From: Acidobacterium capsulatum ATCC 51196
Lineage (GTDB): Bacteria > Acidobacteriota > Terriglobia > Terriglobales > Acidobacteriaceae
Reading direction: 5' to 3'
NCBI RefSeq assembly: GCF_000022565.1
Contig: NC_012483.1
Location: forward strand, 1,240,001-1,304,000
Length of the DNA stretch: 64,000 nt
Under the pieces are notes generated by a model. It was not told the DNA's origin, searched no databases, and saw only the letters and a program-made list of their open reading frames with translations. Every line of letters begins with the position of its first letter. Positions within the stretch are counted from its first letter, which is position 1. A program made the translations under genes and the position numbers. This document shows positions 16,998 through 25,427 of the stretch, piece by piece.

Positions 16998-19322
16998 CTA
17001 CGGCTGAAAGCTGACAACAATTTGCGTGCCTTCAGGTACCCGAGTACCGGCGGCAGGCACCTGCTGGTGCGCCAGTCCTGAGCCGAGCACCTGCACGCCG
17101 AGTCCAGCAGCGCCCGCCTGTTCAATCACCTCGCGCACTGACTTGCCGAGGAATGAGGGCACGATGACCTTGTCGCGCGCATTGACCGTGATGCTGCCTG
17201 GCGCTCCGGCGGGCTGGGCGGATGGGGGAGGCTGCTGCGCCGCGGCAGGGGTTTCGGAAGCAAAGGGTGGAGCCGGATGCATGCTGCCATCCGAATCAGA
17301 GGACACGGGCACATCGGGCGGATTGGATTGCCCATCGACCGGCGCGCTGCCCGGAGGATTCTGCTGGCGGAGCGGATCGTCGGGCGGCAGATGATTGACC
17401 TCGTTGAAGAGCGAGTTCATATCGCCCAACTGCTGCTGCGGCTCTTCGACCGGGGCGCTCTTGATCTCCTGCGCGATCTGCTTTTTGGTCTTGAGGGGCT
17501 GGTCGTGCGGCACTCCGAGATATTCGAGGACTTCTTGCGCAAGCTGGCGAAAGACGGGAGCGCTGGCCAGGGTTCCGAAGTGGTACTTGTGCTCGGGCGA
17601 ATCCATAACAACCGCGATGGTGACGGCTGGATCATTGACCGGAGCATAACCCACGAACGAGGCGACGAACTTGGTTTTGGAGTAGGTATGGGTGCGCGGA
17701 TCGATTTTCTCTGCCGTGCCGGTTTTGCCGGCGGCGCTGTATCCATCCAACTGAGCCGGAATGCCGGTGCCATAGAGCACGACGCCTTCCATCATCTTGC
17801 GCATTTCGGCCGAAGCCATCTCAGAGATGACGCGGTGCGCGCCGGGAGGCAACGGGTCTGGCAGATTGTCGCCGGGATGAAAGGCGGCGGCGGCCAGGCC
17901 TGTCTTGGGGGTTTGCTGCGTCTGCTCGAGAACAATGTGCGGCGGCAGGTATACGCCGCCATTGGCGACGGTGGATGCCATGGTGACGAGTTGCAACGGG
18001 GTGACGCCAATCTCCTGCCCCATGGGGATGGAGCCGATCGTGGTCGGCTGCCAGCGGCTGGGAGGCTTGAGCAAGCCGCGGGTCTCGCCGGGCAGCGAAA
18101 TGCCGGTGCGCTGGCCGAAGCCGAAGGCGCGGATGTAGTTGTAGAAAGAGTCTTTGCCCATGCGCTCGGCAAGCTCAATGGCCGCCACGTCGCTGGATTG
18201 CCACAGCGCCTGGCTGGCGGTGAGCACATTGCCGCGCTGCGCCTCATAGCGGATGGCATCGTTGTCGTCATGGACGATGCGGCCCGAGACATTGATGTGG
18301 CCGCCAAGGGTGGGAATCATGGATTCGGGCGTGATGATGTTCTGCTGCAGAGCCGCGGAATAGACCACGAGCTTGAAGGTCGAGCCGGGCTCATAGACGT
18401 CGCTGACGGCCCAGTCTTCCAACTGCGCGGGGTTGTCAAAACGATAGTTATTCGGATTGAAGGTAGGGCGGTTGGCCAGCGCGAGAATCTGCCCGGTGTG
18501 CGGGTCCTGCACGACGATGGTGCCGTGCTCGGCGTGGGTGCGCTCCATATTTTCATCGAGCGCCTTCTCGGCCATGTACTGGATGTTGGCGTCAATGGTC
18601 AGGACGAGATTCTCGCCCGGCTTGGGGTCGCGCTCCTGGCTGCCCAGCACATGGCGGCGCGCGTCAAGGGCCGTGAGCATGCGACCGGGGACACCCCGCA
18701 GTTCCTTATTGAACTCGTATTCGAGGCCACCGAGCCCCTGTTCATCGGAGCCGACATAGCCGAGCACCTGCGCGGCCAGGGCCTGATCGGGGTAATAGCG
18801 CTTGAATTCGCGGACGAAATAGACGCCCTTGAGATGCAGAGCCTTGACGCGCTGATAAACACTGGGATCCAGCCGGCGGGCCACCCAGGCGAAGTCCCGC
18901 GACGCATTCATCCGCGCCTGAATAGCTTTGGCCGTGGTGTAGCGATCATCTGGATTGGTGTGGACGATCTTTGCCAGAAGATCGGCGTCGGCCGCCTTAT
19001 CGGTGACGTCGTAAGGCACCGCGTAGGCAGACTCGGCGTAGACGGAGACGGCCAGCGGGTGCAGATCGCGGTCGTAGAGGATGCCACGGCGCGGCGCGAC
19101 CTCGAAGGTGCGCTCCTGCTCACCCTTGGCCTCCTGCACGAACTTGTGGTGATCGACGACCTGGAGCCAGAAGAGGCGCGCACCGATGATGGCGGCCCAA
19201 GCCGCAAAAAGGGCAAGAGCGACAACAATACGTATGCGCCGCATCGGCGTAGCGAGCGGCGCAGAGCGTGTGTTCTTTTGTGTGGCGGCGGAACGGGTTC
19301 GTGGAGCAACCGGTGTGCTCAT
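16998..19322 (-). CDS. ftsI: Septal peptidoglycan transpeptidase FtsI (class B PBP) with C-terminal PASTA domain
   Basis: This is the division-specific class B transpeptidase, partner of FtsW. The 774-residue product has one membrane anchor (about 30-52), the dimerisation domain and the transpeptidase domain with STFK at 314-317, SSD at 376-378 in the place of the usual SxN, and KTGT at 533-536. A Pro/Ser-rich linker (about 640-715) leads to one PASTA domain at about 718-773, ending VPEGTQIVVSFQP. PASTA domains are less usual in FtsI of proteobacteria. It lies between ftsL and murE as expected. Confidence 0.93.
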   Translation of the reverse strand: MSTPVAPRTRSAATQKNTRSAPLATPMRRIRIVVALALFAAWAAIIGARLFWLQVVDHHKFVQEAKGEQERTFEVAPRRGILYDRDLHPLAVSVYAESAYAVPYDVTDKAADADLLAKIVHTNPDDRYTTAKAIQARMNASRDFAWVARRLDPSVYQRVKALHLKGVYFVREFKRYYPDQALAAQVLGYVGSDEQGLGGLEYEFNKELRGVPGRMLTALDARRHVLGSQERDPKPGENLVLTIDANIQYMAEKALDENMERTHAEHGTIVVQDPHTGQILALANRPTFNPNNYRFDNPAQLEDWAVSDVYEPGSTFKLVVYSAALQQNIITPESMIPTLGGHINVSGRIVHDDNDAIRYEAQRGNVLTASQALWQSSDVAAIELAERMGKDSFYNYIRAFGFGQRTGISLPGETRGLLKPPSRWQPTTIGSIPMGQEIGVTPLQLVTMASTVANGGVYLPPHIVLEQTQQTPKTGLAAAAFHPGDNLPDPLPPGAHRVISEMASAEMRKMMEGVVLYGTGIPAQLDGYSAAGKTGTAEKIDPRTHTYSKTKFVASFVGYAPVNDPAVTIAVVMDSPEHKYHFGTLASAPVFRQLAQEVLEYLGVPHDQPLKTKKQIAQEIKSAPVEEPQQQLGDMNSLFNEVNHLPPDDPLRQQNPPGSAPVDGQSNPPDVPVSSDSDGSMHPAPPFASETPAAAQQPPPSAQPAGAPGSITVNARDKVIVPSFLGKSVREVIEQAGAAGLGVQVLGSGLAHQQVPAAGTRVPEGTQIVVSFQP

Positions 19323-19390
19323 GACAGGAGGAACGGCCTCCTCACCCAGCGCGCCTTGCAGTACAACTCAGTCAACAGCAGCCTCGCTGC

Positions 19391-19921
19391 CTAGTGTATG
19401 ACCGGCGGGGTGGCCTCGGCCAGCACCGGAGCATTGGGATTGCCGGTAAGCATCGTGCTGCCATCCGGGTAAACGACCTGGCCAGGCTGAGGCGCCTGCA
19501 GACCCAGGCTGTTGGCCAACTGGTCGATGCGGGCCGGGCTGTTCAACTGCGCCTCGGTCAACTGCAGTCCGCGATTTACCTCTTGCAACTGACGCAACTG
19601 CTGCTTTTCCGCCTCGATGTGATAGCCGTACTCAATGGCGCTGAAGTGCTGCCATCCGTAGATCAGAAGCAGGCCCAGGAAAAGAGCCATGGCCGCGGCG
19701 AAGGAGCGCATTTCGCGCGCACGCTGCGGATCAGCGGCCTTGACCAGGCGGCTGTTGTCAATCTTCTTGGTGAAGAGAACTTCAGGCGTGGGGCCGCGGC
19801 GCGCACGCTGCTGCGCGGCGAGCAGGGACAGATTGCGCTCCCGGAAGCGGTCCGCGCTGCGATCCTGATCGCGGCGTCCGGTTTCGATTCCAAATTGTCC
19901 GGTGATGACTTGCGTCGCCAT
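19391..19921 (-). CDS. ftsL: Cell division protein FtsL-like
   Basis: The 176-residue product has a basic cytoplasmic N-terminus of about 85 residues, one membrane segment (AAAMALFLGLLLIYGW) and a short periplasmic coiled coil (EAEKQQLRQLQEVNRGLQL), followed by a Pro-rich tail. This topology, the size and the position between rsmH and ftsI identify FtsL, which joins FtsB and FtsQ in the divisome. Sequence similarity of FtsL is weak in general, so the call rests mainly on context and topology. The 163 bp between rsmH and this gene hold an 8-bp inverted repeat (CCTTTCCT at 19953, AGGAAAGG at 19986) and no gene. Confidence 0.8.
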   Translation of the reverse strand: MATQVITGQFGIETGRRDQDRSADRFRERNLSLLAAQQRARRGPTPEVLFTKKIDNSRLVKAADPQRAREMRSFAAAMALFLGLLLIYGWQHFSAIEYGYHIEAEKQQLRQLQEVNRGLQLTEAQLNSPARIDQLANSLGLQAPQPGQVVYPDGSTMLTGNPNAPVLAEATPPVIH

Positions 19922-20084
19922 GCTAGTTCTCCTGAATCCCTTGCCTGCTTTGCCTTTCCTTTACGACCGGGCCGGGGCCGCTATGAGGAAAGGATGTGTA
20001 CTGCGGGTCGTTACTGCGTATGTTTCGTTCAAGCTTTTGCCGTTTACTGCGGTGGGACGACCCCGGGCCCGATGCTGCGAAAAT

Positions 20085-20978
20085 CTACTTCTTTTCCGCG
20101 GCGCGCAGCTTGGCGCTGCGTGCGCGGGGATTGCGATCCGTTTCCTCTTCGCCAGCGGTGAGCGGCTTGCGCGTGAGCACCTCGTAGATGCCCTGCTGCC
20201 CGCCCTCGCGCAACGCGTCTTTCGCAATGCGGTCTTCGAGAGAGTGGAAGCTGATGACCACCAACCGCCCACCCTTGCGCAACAGCTTTGGCGCGACCTT
20301 GAGCAGCGCCTCGATTTGCCCCAGTTCCTGATTCACATAAATCCGGAGGGCTTGAAAGGTTCTTGTCGCCGGATGAATCCGCTCGGATTTCATCGCCGGG
20401 GCCGCGGCCGATACAACCCGCGCTAGCTGCGCAGTGGTACTGACCGGCCGCGCCCTGACAATGGCTCTGGCGATTCTCCGCGACCTCCTTTCCTCTCCGA
20501 ATTCGTAAATCAGGTCGGCGAGCTCTTTTTCGCCGAACTGGTTTACCACCTGTGCGGCAGTCAGTCCCACTCGCGGATTCATCCGCATGTCGAGAGGGCC
20601 GTCTGCCTGAAAACTGAATCCTCTGTGTGCTTCGTCAAACTGCAGCGAGCTCACTCCAAAGTCGGCCAGCAGGCCATCGAGGCTGCCTGGTTCAATCAGG
20701 TCTTCTGCCTCGCTGAACTCAGTGCTGTGCAGAATGACCTTCGGCATTTCGCTGCCCAGCTCCGCGCGCAACGCGTCGAGCCTGGACTTGGCCAGCTCCA
20801 TCGCTTCAGGGTCGCGGTCAAACGCAATCAGCGTGCCGCCGGGCCCCAGCAATCGGGCAATGGCCGAAGAGTGACCTGCAAGTCCCAGGGTGGCGTCTGC
20901 ATACGTGCCGCCCCGGCGCACATTCAGGTATCGGATCGCATCCTGTAAAAGAACCGGCACATGACGCTCACGCTCCAT
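20085..20978 (-). CDS. rsmH: 16S rRNA (cytosine1402-N4)-methyltransferase RsmH (MraW)
   Basis: RsmH methylates C1402 in the decoding centre of 16S rRNA, using S-adenosylmethionine. The 297-residue product opens with RERHVPVLLQDAIRYLNV, then the SAM-binding region YADATLGLAGHSSAIARLL and FDRDPEAM, and later DGLLADFGVSSLQFD and VISFHSLEDRIAKD, which are family signatures. It follows mraZ by 26 bp, the usual order at the head of dcw clusters. Confidence 0.96.
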   Translation of the reverse strand: MERERHVPVLLQDAIRYLNVRRGGTYADATLGLAGHSSAIARLLGPGGTLIAFDRDPEAMELAKSRLDALRAELGSEMPKVILHSTEFSEAEDLIEPGSLDGLLADFGVSSLQFDEAHRGFSFQADGPLDMRMNPRVGLTAAQVVNQFGEKELADLIYEFGEERRSRRIARAIVRARPVSTTAQLARVVSAAAPAMKSERIHPATRTFQALRIYVNQELGQIEALLKVAPKLLRKGGRLVVISFHSLEDRIAKDALREGGQQGIYEVLTRKPLTAGEEETDRNPRARSAKLRAAEKK

Positions 20979-21004
20979 GTGCTCCCCCTTGGGGGTCTTT
21001 GCCG

Positions 21005-21445
21005 TTACAAACCAAATTCAGCCAGCGCCTGCTCATCTTCCGCCGTCATGGGATTGAGCTCCATGTTCTGCTTGAAGGCCTCGTGGTTCGCGACCTCGAG
21101 GTAAGACTGCATGCCGAAGACGACCACATCGCCTGTGACCTGAGCCGACTCGCGCAGAATCTGGGGCAACAGCACCCGGCCCTGCGCGTCCATTTCCACC
21201 ATCTGGCCGTAGTAATTGACCCGGTCCAGAAACTTCTTCTTGGCAGGATTCATGTTCGGGATCTGGGCAAGCTTCTGCTCAACCTTTTCCCACTCCTGCA
21301 GCGGATAAATCTCGGCGACCTTTCCATCCTTGCTGGTGATGAAGAACTGGGAGCCGTACTGCTCGTCGATCCGGCGCTTGAAATCCGCCGGCAGCTTGAG
21401 CCGCCCCTTTTCATCAACCCGGGTTGGGTGGTTGCCGCGAAACAT
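21005..21445 (-). CDS. mraZ: Transcriptional regulator MraZ
   Basis: MraZ is a DNA-binding protein of the AbrB-like swapped-hairpin fold that represses its own dcw promoter in the bacteria where it has been studied. The 146-residue product has the two family half-motifs, VDEKGRLKLPADF (about 10-22) and MDAQGRVLLPQIL (about 90-102). It is the first gene of the cluster. About 105 bp upstream lie GTGG motifs with 10-bp spacing that overlap a good promoter, so autoregulation is likely here as well. Confidence 0.95.
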   Translation of the reverse strand: MFRGNHPTRVDEKGRLKLPADFKRRIDEQYGSQFFITSKDGKVAEIYPLQEWEKVEQKLAQIPNMNPAKKKFLDRVNYYGQMVEMDAQGRVLLPQILRESAQVTGDVVVFGMQSYLEVANHEAFKQNMELNPMTAEDEQALAEFGL

Positions 21446-21552
21446 CGTTGATCACCCTGGTCCTTTGGGGCTGATTTCGCCGTTCGGACCTCAAATTTAC
21501 CTGCTACCCTGTTGCTTCTATCGTCAGCGGCCAGAAAATCATAAGTAACACT

Positions 21553-21588
21553 CCACTTCTGACCACTTTTGTCCACATCCTACCCCAC
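21553..21588 (-). promoter_or_regulatory. Putative MraZ operator: GTGG repeats
   Basis: On the minus strand the word GTGG occurs four times, at 21588-21585, 21576-21573, 21566-21563 and 21556-21553. The last three have exact 10-bp spacing and share a wider form, RAWGTGGWCA-like. Known MraZ boxes are short G-rich direct repeats with 10-bp period (TGGGN plus 5-nt spacers in Escherichia coli, AAAGTG-type in mollicutes). The repeats cover the -10 box and the expected start of transcription. Confidence 0.75.
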
Positions 21589-21604
21589 CCCGGGTATGTG
21601 TCAA
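21577..21604 (-). promoter_or_regulatory. Sigma70-type promoter of the dcw cluster
   Basis: Reading the minus strand, TTGACA (21604-21599) is followed by a 16-bp spacer and TAGGAT (21582-21577). The predicted start near 21570 leaves an mraZ leader of about 125 nt. The rest of the 330-bp gap, 21605-21775, is AT-richer and shows no gene or hairpin I can call. Confidence 0.75.
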
Positions 21605-21775
21605 AGCCAAAAAATCAATGGTTTATGAGGAAAAACGGCAAAAGGCGAAGGGGTGGCGAAGAGAAGATTAGAGAAATCTACGAATGTGGGGTACCACTAT
21701 GGATTACCCAACCTGTTGTGGTTAATCAATTTGATTCCGGCAGGGCGATTAGGGCTTGCAATGCCGAGAAACCAC

Positions 21776-22315
21776 CTACAGACCGGCCTCTTTTTCTGTG
21801 CGACGCAGCATGCGCCGTCTGGCCTGCTCCTGCACAACCCACAACAGATAAAGCACCATGAGGACATTGGCCAGCGCGAGGCCAACTTTGAACCAGGTCA
21901 CTCTCCGGATCAGCTCATAGATCTCCCAGGGGAGAAATGCGGCGGAAATGATGAGGGTGACATACTCAGCCCAGACTTTCTCCAGAACAAGTCCTGTACC
22001 CTCAATGAGATCAAGCGCGGCATAGGCAAAGATCGCGGCGCTGATGAGGCGGAGCTGGTGGGGGCCGATGAGCGCGGTTTTGGTAAGCAGGAGGCCGACA
22101 AAGTGGCTTTCCGGATCAAAATGCAGGTCGAGAACGACCCAGTGGGTCACCATATCCACCAGGTCTTTGTGCAGGAGCCGCAGTGCGCCAAAACCGAGCA
22201 GGATGCAAAGAAAGCCTTTGAGGAGTTTCAATGCTCCAATGATCACCAGCCATTGATGGTGCTCTGCGTGTGCTCTGGGGGTTCCGTGATCTGCCTGCTT
22301 CCCCGCGCGATGCAT
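21776..22315 (-). CDS. DUF2127 family membrane protein
   Basis: The 179-residue product matches the DUF2127 pattern: an opening KLLKGFLCILLGFGALRLLHKD, the segment LHFDPESHFVGLLL, then PHQLRLISAAIFAYAALDLIEGTGL, and a last part WAEYVTLIISAAFLPWEIYELIRR followed by a fourth membrane segment. Four transmembrane helices are predicted. Function of the family is unknown. It lies between the dcw promoter and a divergent SRPBCC gene and probably has its own promoter in the 257-bp gap upstream. Confidence 0.8.
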   Translation of the reverse strand: MHRAGKQADHGTPRAHAEHHQWLVIIGALKLLKGFLCILLGFGALRLLHKDLVDMVTHWVVLDLHFDPESHFVGLLLTKTALIGPHQLRLISAAIFAYAALDLIEGTGLVLEKVWAEYVTLIISAAFLPWEIYELIRRVTWFKVGLALANVLMVLYLLWVVQEQARRRMLRRTEKEAGL

Positions 22316-22572
22316 AAAGAGTCCGATGCGACTTTCTCCTGCCCCAAGGTTCTCAGAATAGCGGAGATGGACCAGGTTGCAAGTGGCGGGTAACGATTTA
22401 TGTCCTGAGGGTCTCTATCCATTTATTTATGTAGGCGACAGTTGAATAGGGGATACTGGCATTCGCATGCAGACCAGCGCCTGTACCGTATATGTTTTGC
22501 TGCGATCAACACCAGCGGCGAGGACTTTCGCTGCTCACCCCAATCGATCTGGAACTTCCGTAAGGTAAGCAT

Positions 22573-23145
22573 ATGCGCCATCACTATCGCAGCAGCCAAT
22601 GGCTTCCCTACCCCGTGGAACTGGTCTTCGCATTCTTTGCGAATCCTCAGAATCTGCCTCCGCTCATGCCGCGCTGGCAGAAGGTCAGGATCGAGGAGCT
22701 GCGTCTGACGCCGCCTCCGCCGCGTCCGGAGCAGGAAGAGCGGCTGAAGCTGCGCAGTGTGGCGGCCGGAGAAGGTACGGAGATGGTGATCAGCTTCCGG
22801 CCCGTTCCCTTTTGCCCTGTCCGGCTGCCCTGGGATGCACGCATCACGGAGTTTGTGTGGAACGAGCATTTCTGCGACGAGCAGGGGCGGCGCGGTCCCT
22901 TCCGCTCCTGGAAGCACTGCCACTGGGTGGAGGAGGAGGAACGCGACGGAAAGACAGGTACAAGAGTCACGGACGATCTGACTTTTTCCATGCGGATGGG
23001 AGTGCTGGGCGAGATTGGGTACTGGATCGCCGCGAAGGAACAGATTGCGTCGCTGTTCGATTACCGGCAGAAGACGGTCGCAGAGATTCTTGCGCGCTTT
23101 CCGTTGAAAACCGGCGATGGACAAGGGCCGGCGACGGCGCGGTAA
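22573..23145 (+). CDS. SRPBCC-fold ligand-binding protein
   Basis: The 190-residue product starts like polyketide cyclase/START-like proteins, HYRSSQWLPYPVELVFAFFANPQNLPPLMPRW, and carries the later pattern GTRVTDDLTFSMRMGVLG followed by a C-terminal helix, FDYRQKTVAEILARF. These fit the SRPBCC helix-grip fold. The ligand is not known. A Pro-rich loop (LTPPPPRPEQE) interrupts the N-terminal strands. The gene is transcribed away from the DUF2127 gene and ends 155 bp before the TPR gene. Confidence 0.75.
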   Translation: MRHHYRSSQWLPYPVELVFAFFANPQNLPPLMPRWQKVRIEELRLTPPPPRPEQEERLKLRSVAAGEGTEMVISFRPVPFCPVRLPWDARITEFVWNEHFCDEQGRRGPFRSWKHCHWVEEEERDGKTGTRVTDDLTFSMRMGVLGEIGYWIAAKEQIASLFDYRQKTVAEILARFPLKTGDGQGPATAR

Positions 23146-23149
23146 CAGG

Positions 23150-23171
23150 AGCCTGTCTACAGCCTGTCTAC
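23150..23171 (+). repeat. Perfect 11-bp tandem duplication
   Basis: AGCCTGTCTAC occurs twice in direct tandem just after the SRPBCC stop codon. It is probably a replication slippage product; a role as a regulator site is not excluded. Confidence 0.6.
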
Positions 23172-23300
23172 GGCCCGCATGCGAACAGGGGTACAATCTT
23201 GGGTAACGAAGGCACTTCGGCCAGGCGCACCCAGAGCACGCGGCCAGCCGGTTGTACTCCAGTAAGGCCCAGGGAAAGGTCCAGGTTACAAACCCCTCGC

Positions 23301-25427
23301 ATGCGTCGTTCTTTTCTTCGTAACGCCCCGCTTTTACTCATTGCCAGCCTTGCGCTTTCGTCTGCCGGTTGGGCGCAAAAATCCAATGCACCTCAGACAT
23401 CGAAAGCAAAAGCATCGCCCGCACAGATGAGCGGCAAGAGCGCAGTGGATGGTTCGAAGAGCGCCAATGTGGCGGATGCTTACTACCATTACATGCTGGC
23501 GCATGAGTATGAAGAGATGTCGTCGGTGTACGGGCGGCCGGAGTATGCGGAAAAGGCCTCGCAGCAGTACCACCAGGCCTTGGCGGAGGACCCGGACTCA
23601 AAGTATCTGAAGAGCCATCTTGCGGAGCTTTACTTCCAGACGGGCCGCATCAAGGACGCCATTGTCGCCGCACAGGAAGAAGTGAAATCGAATCCTGATG
23701 ATCTGGAAGCGCACAAGCTGCTGGCCCAAATTTACCTGCAGTCCATCAGCAATGATCAGCAGGACAATCAGATGGCGCAGCAGATGCTGAATCTGGCCAT
23801 CGGAGAATATCAGAAGATCACCGCGCTCGAGCCGGGCAAGATTCCGGATCACATCATGCTGGGCCGCCTGTATGCGGCGAATCATCAGATGGATAAGGCC
23901 GAAGCAGAGTTTCAGAAGGCCTACCAGATTGATCCCTCGTCTGAGGAAACGATTCTGAGCGTAGCCCGCTTCTACAGCGAGCAGGGAGACAACGCCAAAG
24001 CCATTGCCACGCTGAAGAGCGTTACAGCGGCCGACCAGACGCCACGCATCGAATACGCTCTGGGCCTCAGCTACGACCAGTTGAAAGAACCAACCAAAGC
24101 CATTGCCGCGTATCAGCGGGCGCTGCAGCTTGATCCTGATAACCCTGAGATTGAAAAGCCACTGGCCAAAGATCTGTTCGCGGCCCACCAGTTTGATCAG
24201 GCCCTGCAGGTGTATCAGGACCTGGTATCGTCAGAGCCGAACAATGGCAAGGCCTACCTGCGCATCTCAGACATTGAGCGCCACGATGGGCGTTTTCAGC
24301 AGGCCTATGACAATTTGATGAAGGCAAAGGCAATCACGCCGGACTCGGTAGAGATTGCTTACGACCAGGGGCTGCTGGCGGATGCGCTGGGCCACTTTGA
24401 AGAAGCTGAAGGAATCTTCAAGAAGCTGGTTGCGATCTCCGATCACCCGAGCAATATCTACTCGCCCGACGAGAAGAGCGACCGCTATCTGTTTCTTGAC
24501 CGGCTGGCCAGCGTGTATCGCGAGCAGAACAAGGTGGATCAGGCGATCGCGGTCTATGAAAAGATGGCCCTGCTGGGCCATGACTATGCCGAGCGCGCCT
24601 ATCAATCAGAAGTAGACACCTACGGATCAGCCCATCAGTACGCCAAAGCTGAAGGGGCCGCGCAGGAAGCGGTGCAGAAGATGCCGAACGACCAGGCAAT
24701 GAAGCTGCTGCTGGCGGGCGAAATGGCGGACAACGGCAAGGTGCAGGATGCGCTGAAGCTGGAGAAGTCTCTTCTGACGGGCAAGCCGGATGACCGGGCT
24801 GTTTACCTTTCAATGGCGCAGATTGAGACCCGTCTTAATCATTGGAAGCAAGCCTCAAACGACCTGAAAAAGGCGGAGAAGCTCGCAAAAACCAATGACG
24901 ATAAAGTCTACGTCGACTTTCTGCGCGGAGTGCTCGAAGAACGCGAAGGACACATGGACAATGCGGAGGCGGAGTTCCGCAAGGTGCTCTCGATTGATCC
25001 GACCAACTCCATCACGCTGAATTATCTGGGCTACATGATGGCCGACCGCAGCGAAAATCTGCCGCAGGCGCTCGCCATGATTCAGAAGGCAGTGAAGCTG
25101 GATCCTTTGAACTATGCCTACCTCGATTCGCTGGGCTGGGCCTATTTCAAGATGGGCAACTTCGCCGAAGCAGAGAAAAACCTGCGGCAGGCTTGCGAAC
25201 GCGACTCCACTGACCCGACGGTGCATGACCATCTGGGCCAGCTTTATGAAAAGACCGGCCATCTGAAAAAGGCCGCCGAGCAGTGGGAGTTGTCGCTGAC
25301 GGAATTTGCTCATACGCTGCCTGCCGACGCCGAACCGGGCGAGTTGAGCAAAGTGCAAAAGCGGCTTGACCGGGTGAGAGTGCGACTGGCGAAGGAAACG
25401 CCCTCTCCTACAGTGACTCCTCAGTGA
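23301..25427 (+). CDS. Exported tetratricopeptide repeat protein
   Basis: The product has 708 residues, with a signal peptide (MRRSFLRNAPLLLIASLALS... up to GWAQ, about residue 26). Most of the rest is TPR-like helical pairs, for example YHQALAEDPDSKYLKSHLAEL, EFQKAYQIDPSSEETILSVA and AYQRALQLDPDNPEIEKPLA, with the typical small residues and Pro at the repeat ends; more than ten repeats are likely. It probably scaffolds protein contacts in the periplasm or at the outer membrane. The ATG at 23301 is chosen because the signal peptide starts there; the frame is open further upstream but that part overlaps the SRPBCC gene. Its stop overlaps the start of the next gene by four bases. It is not clearly a tad TadD protein. 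Confidence 0.85.
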   Translation: MRRSFLRNAPLLLIASLALSSAGWAQKSNAPQTSKAKASPAQMSGKSAVDGSKSANVADAYYHYMLAHEYEEMSSVYGRPEYAEKASQQYHQALAEDPDSKYLKSHLAELYFQTGRIKDAIVAAQEEVKSNPDDLEAHKLLAQIYLQSISNDQQDNQMAQQMLNLAIGEYQKITALEPGKIPDHIMLGRLYAANHQMDKAEAEFQKAYQIDPSSEETILSVARFYSEQGDNAKAIATLKSVTAADQTPRIEYALGLSYDQLKEPTKAIAAYQRALQLDPDNPEIEKPLAKDLFAAHQFDQALQVYQDLVSSEPNNGKAYLRISDIERHDGRFQQAYDNLMKAKAITPDSVEIAYDQGLLADALGHFEEAEGIFKKLVAISDHPSNIYSPDEKSDRYLFLDRLASVYREQNKVDQAIAVYEKMALLGHDYAERAYQSEVDTYGSAHQYAKAEGAAQEAVQKMPNDQAMKLLLAGEMADNGKVQDALKLEKSLLTGKPDDRAVYLSMAQIETRLNHWKQASNDLKKAEKLAKTNDDKVYVDFLRGVLEEREGHMDNAEAEFRKVLSIDPTNSITLNYLGYMMADRSENLPQALAMIQKAVKLDPLNYAYLDSLGWAYFKMGNFAEAEKNLRQACERDSTDPTVHDHLGQLYEKTGHLKKAAEQWELSLTEFAHTLPADAEPGELSKVQKRLDRVRVRLAKETPSPTVTPQ

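Noticed and set aside
15426-17081. 551-codon open frame antisense to murE
   Set aside because: Same reason: murE is complete with all motifs on the minus strand, and the plus-strand product shows no protein-like pattern.
17277-19394. 705-codon open frame antisense to ftsI
   Set aside because: It mirrors the codon phase of a clear ftsI gene; the product has low-complexity, His/Gly/Arg-rich sequence and no family features. Long antisense frames are common in high-GC genes.
22599-23300. N-terminal extension of the TPR protein frame
   Set aside because: This part overlaps the SRPBCC gene in another phase and reads as low-complexity Arg/Ala sequence; a proper signal peptide starts at 23301.
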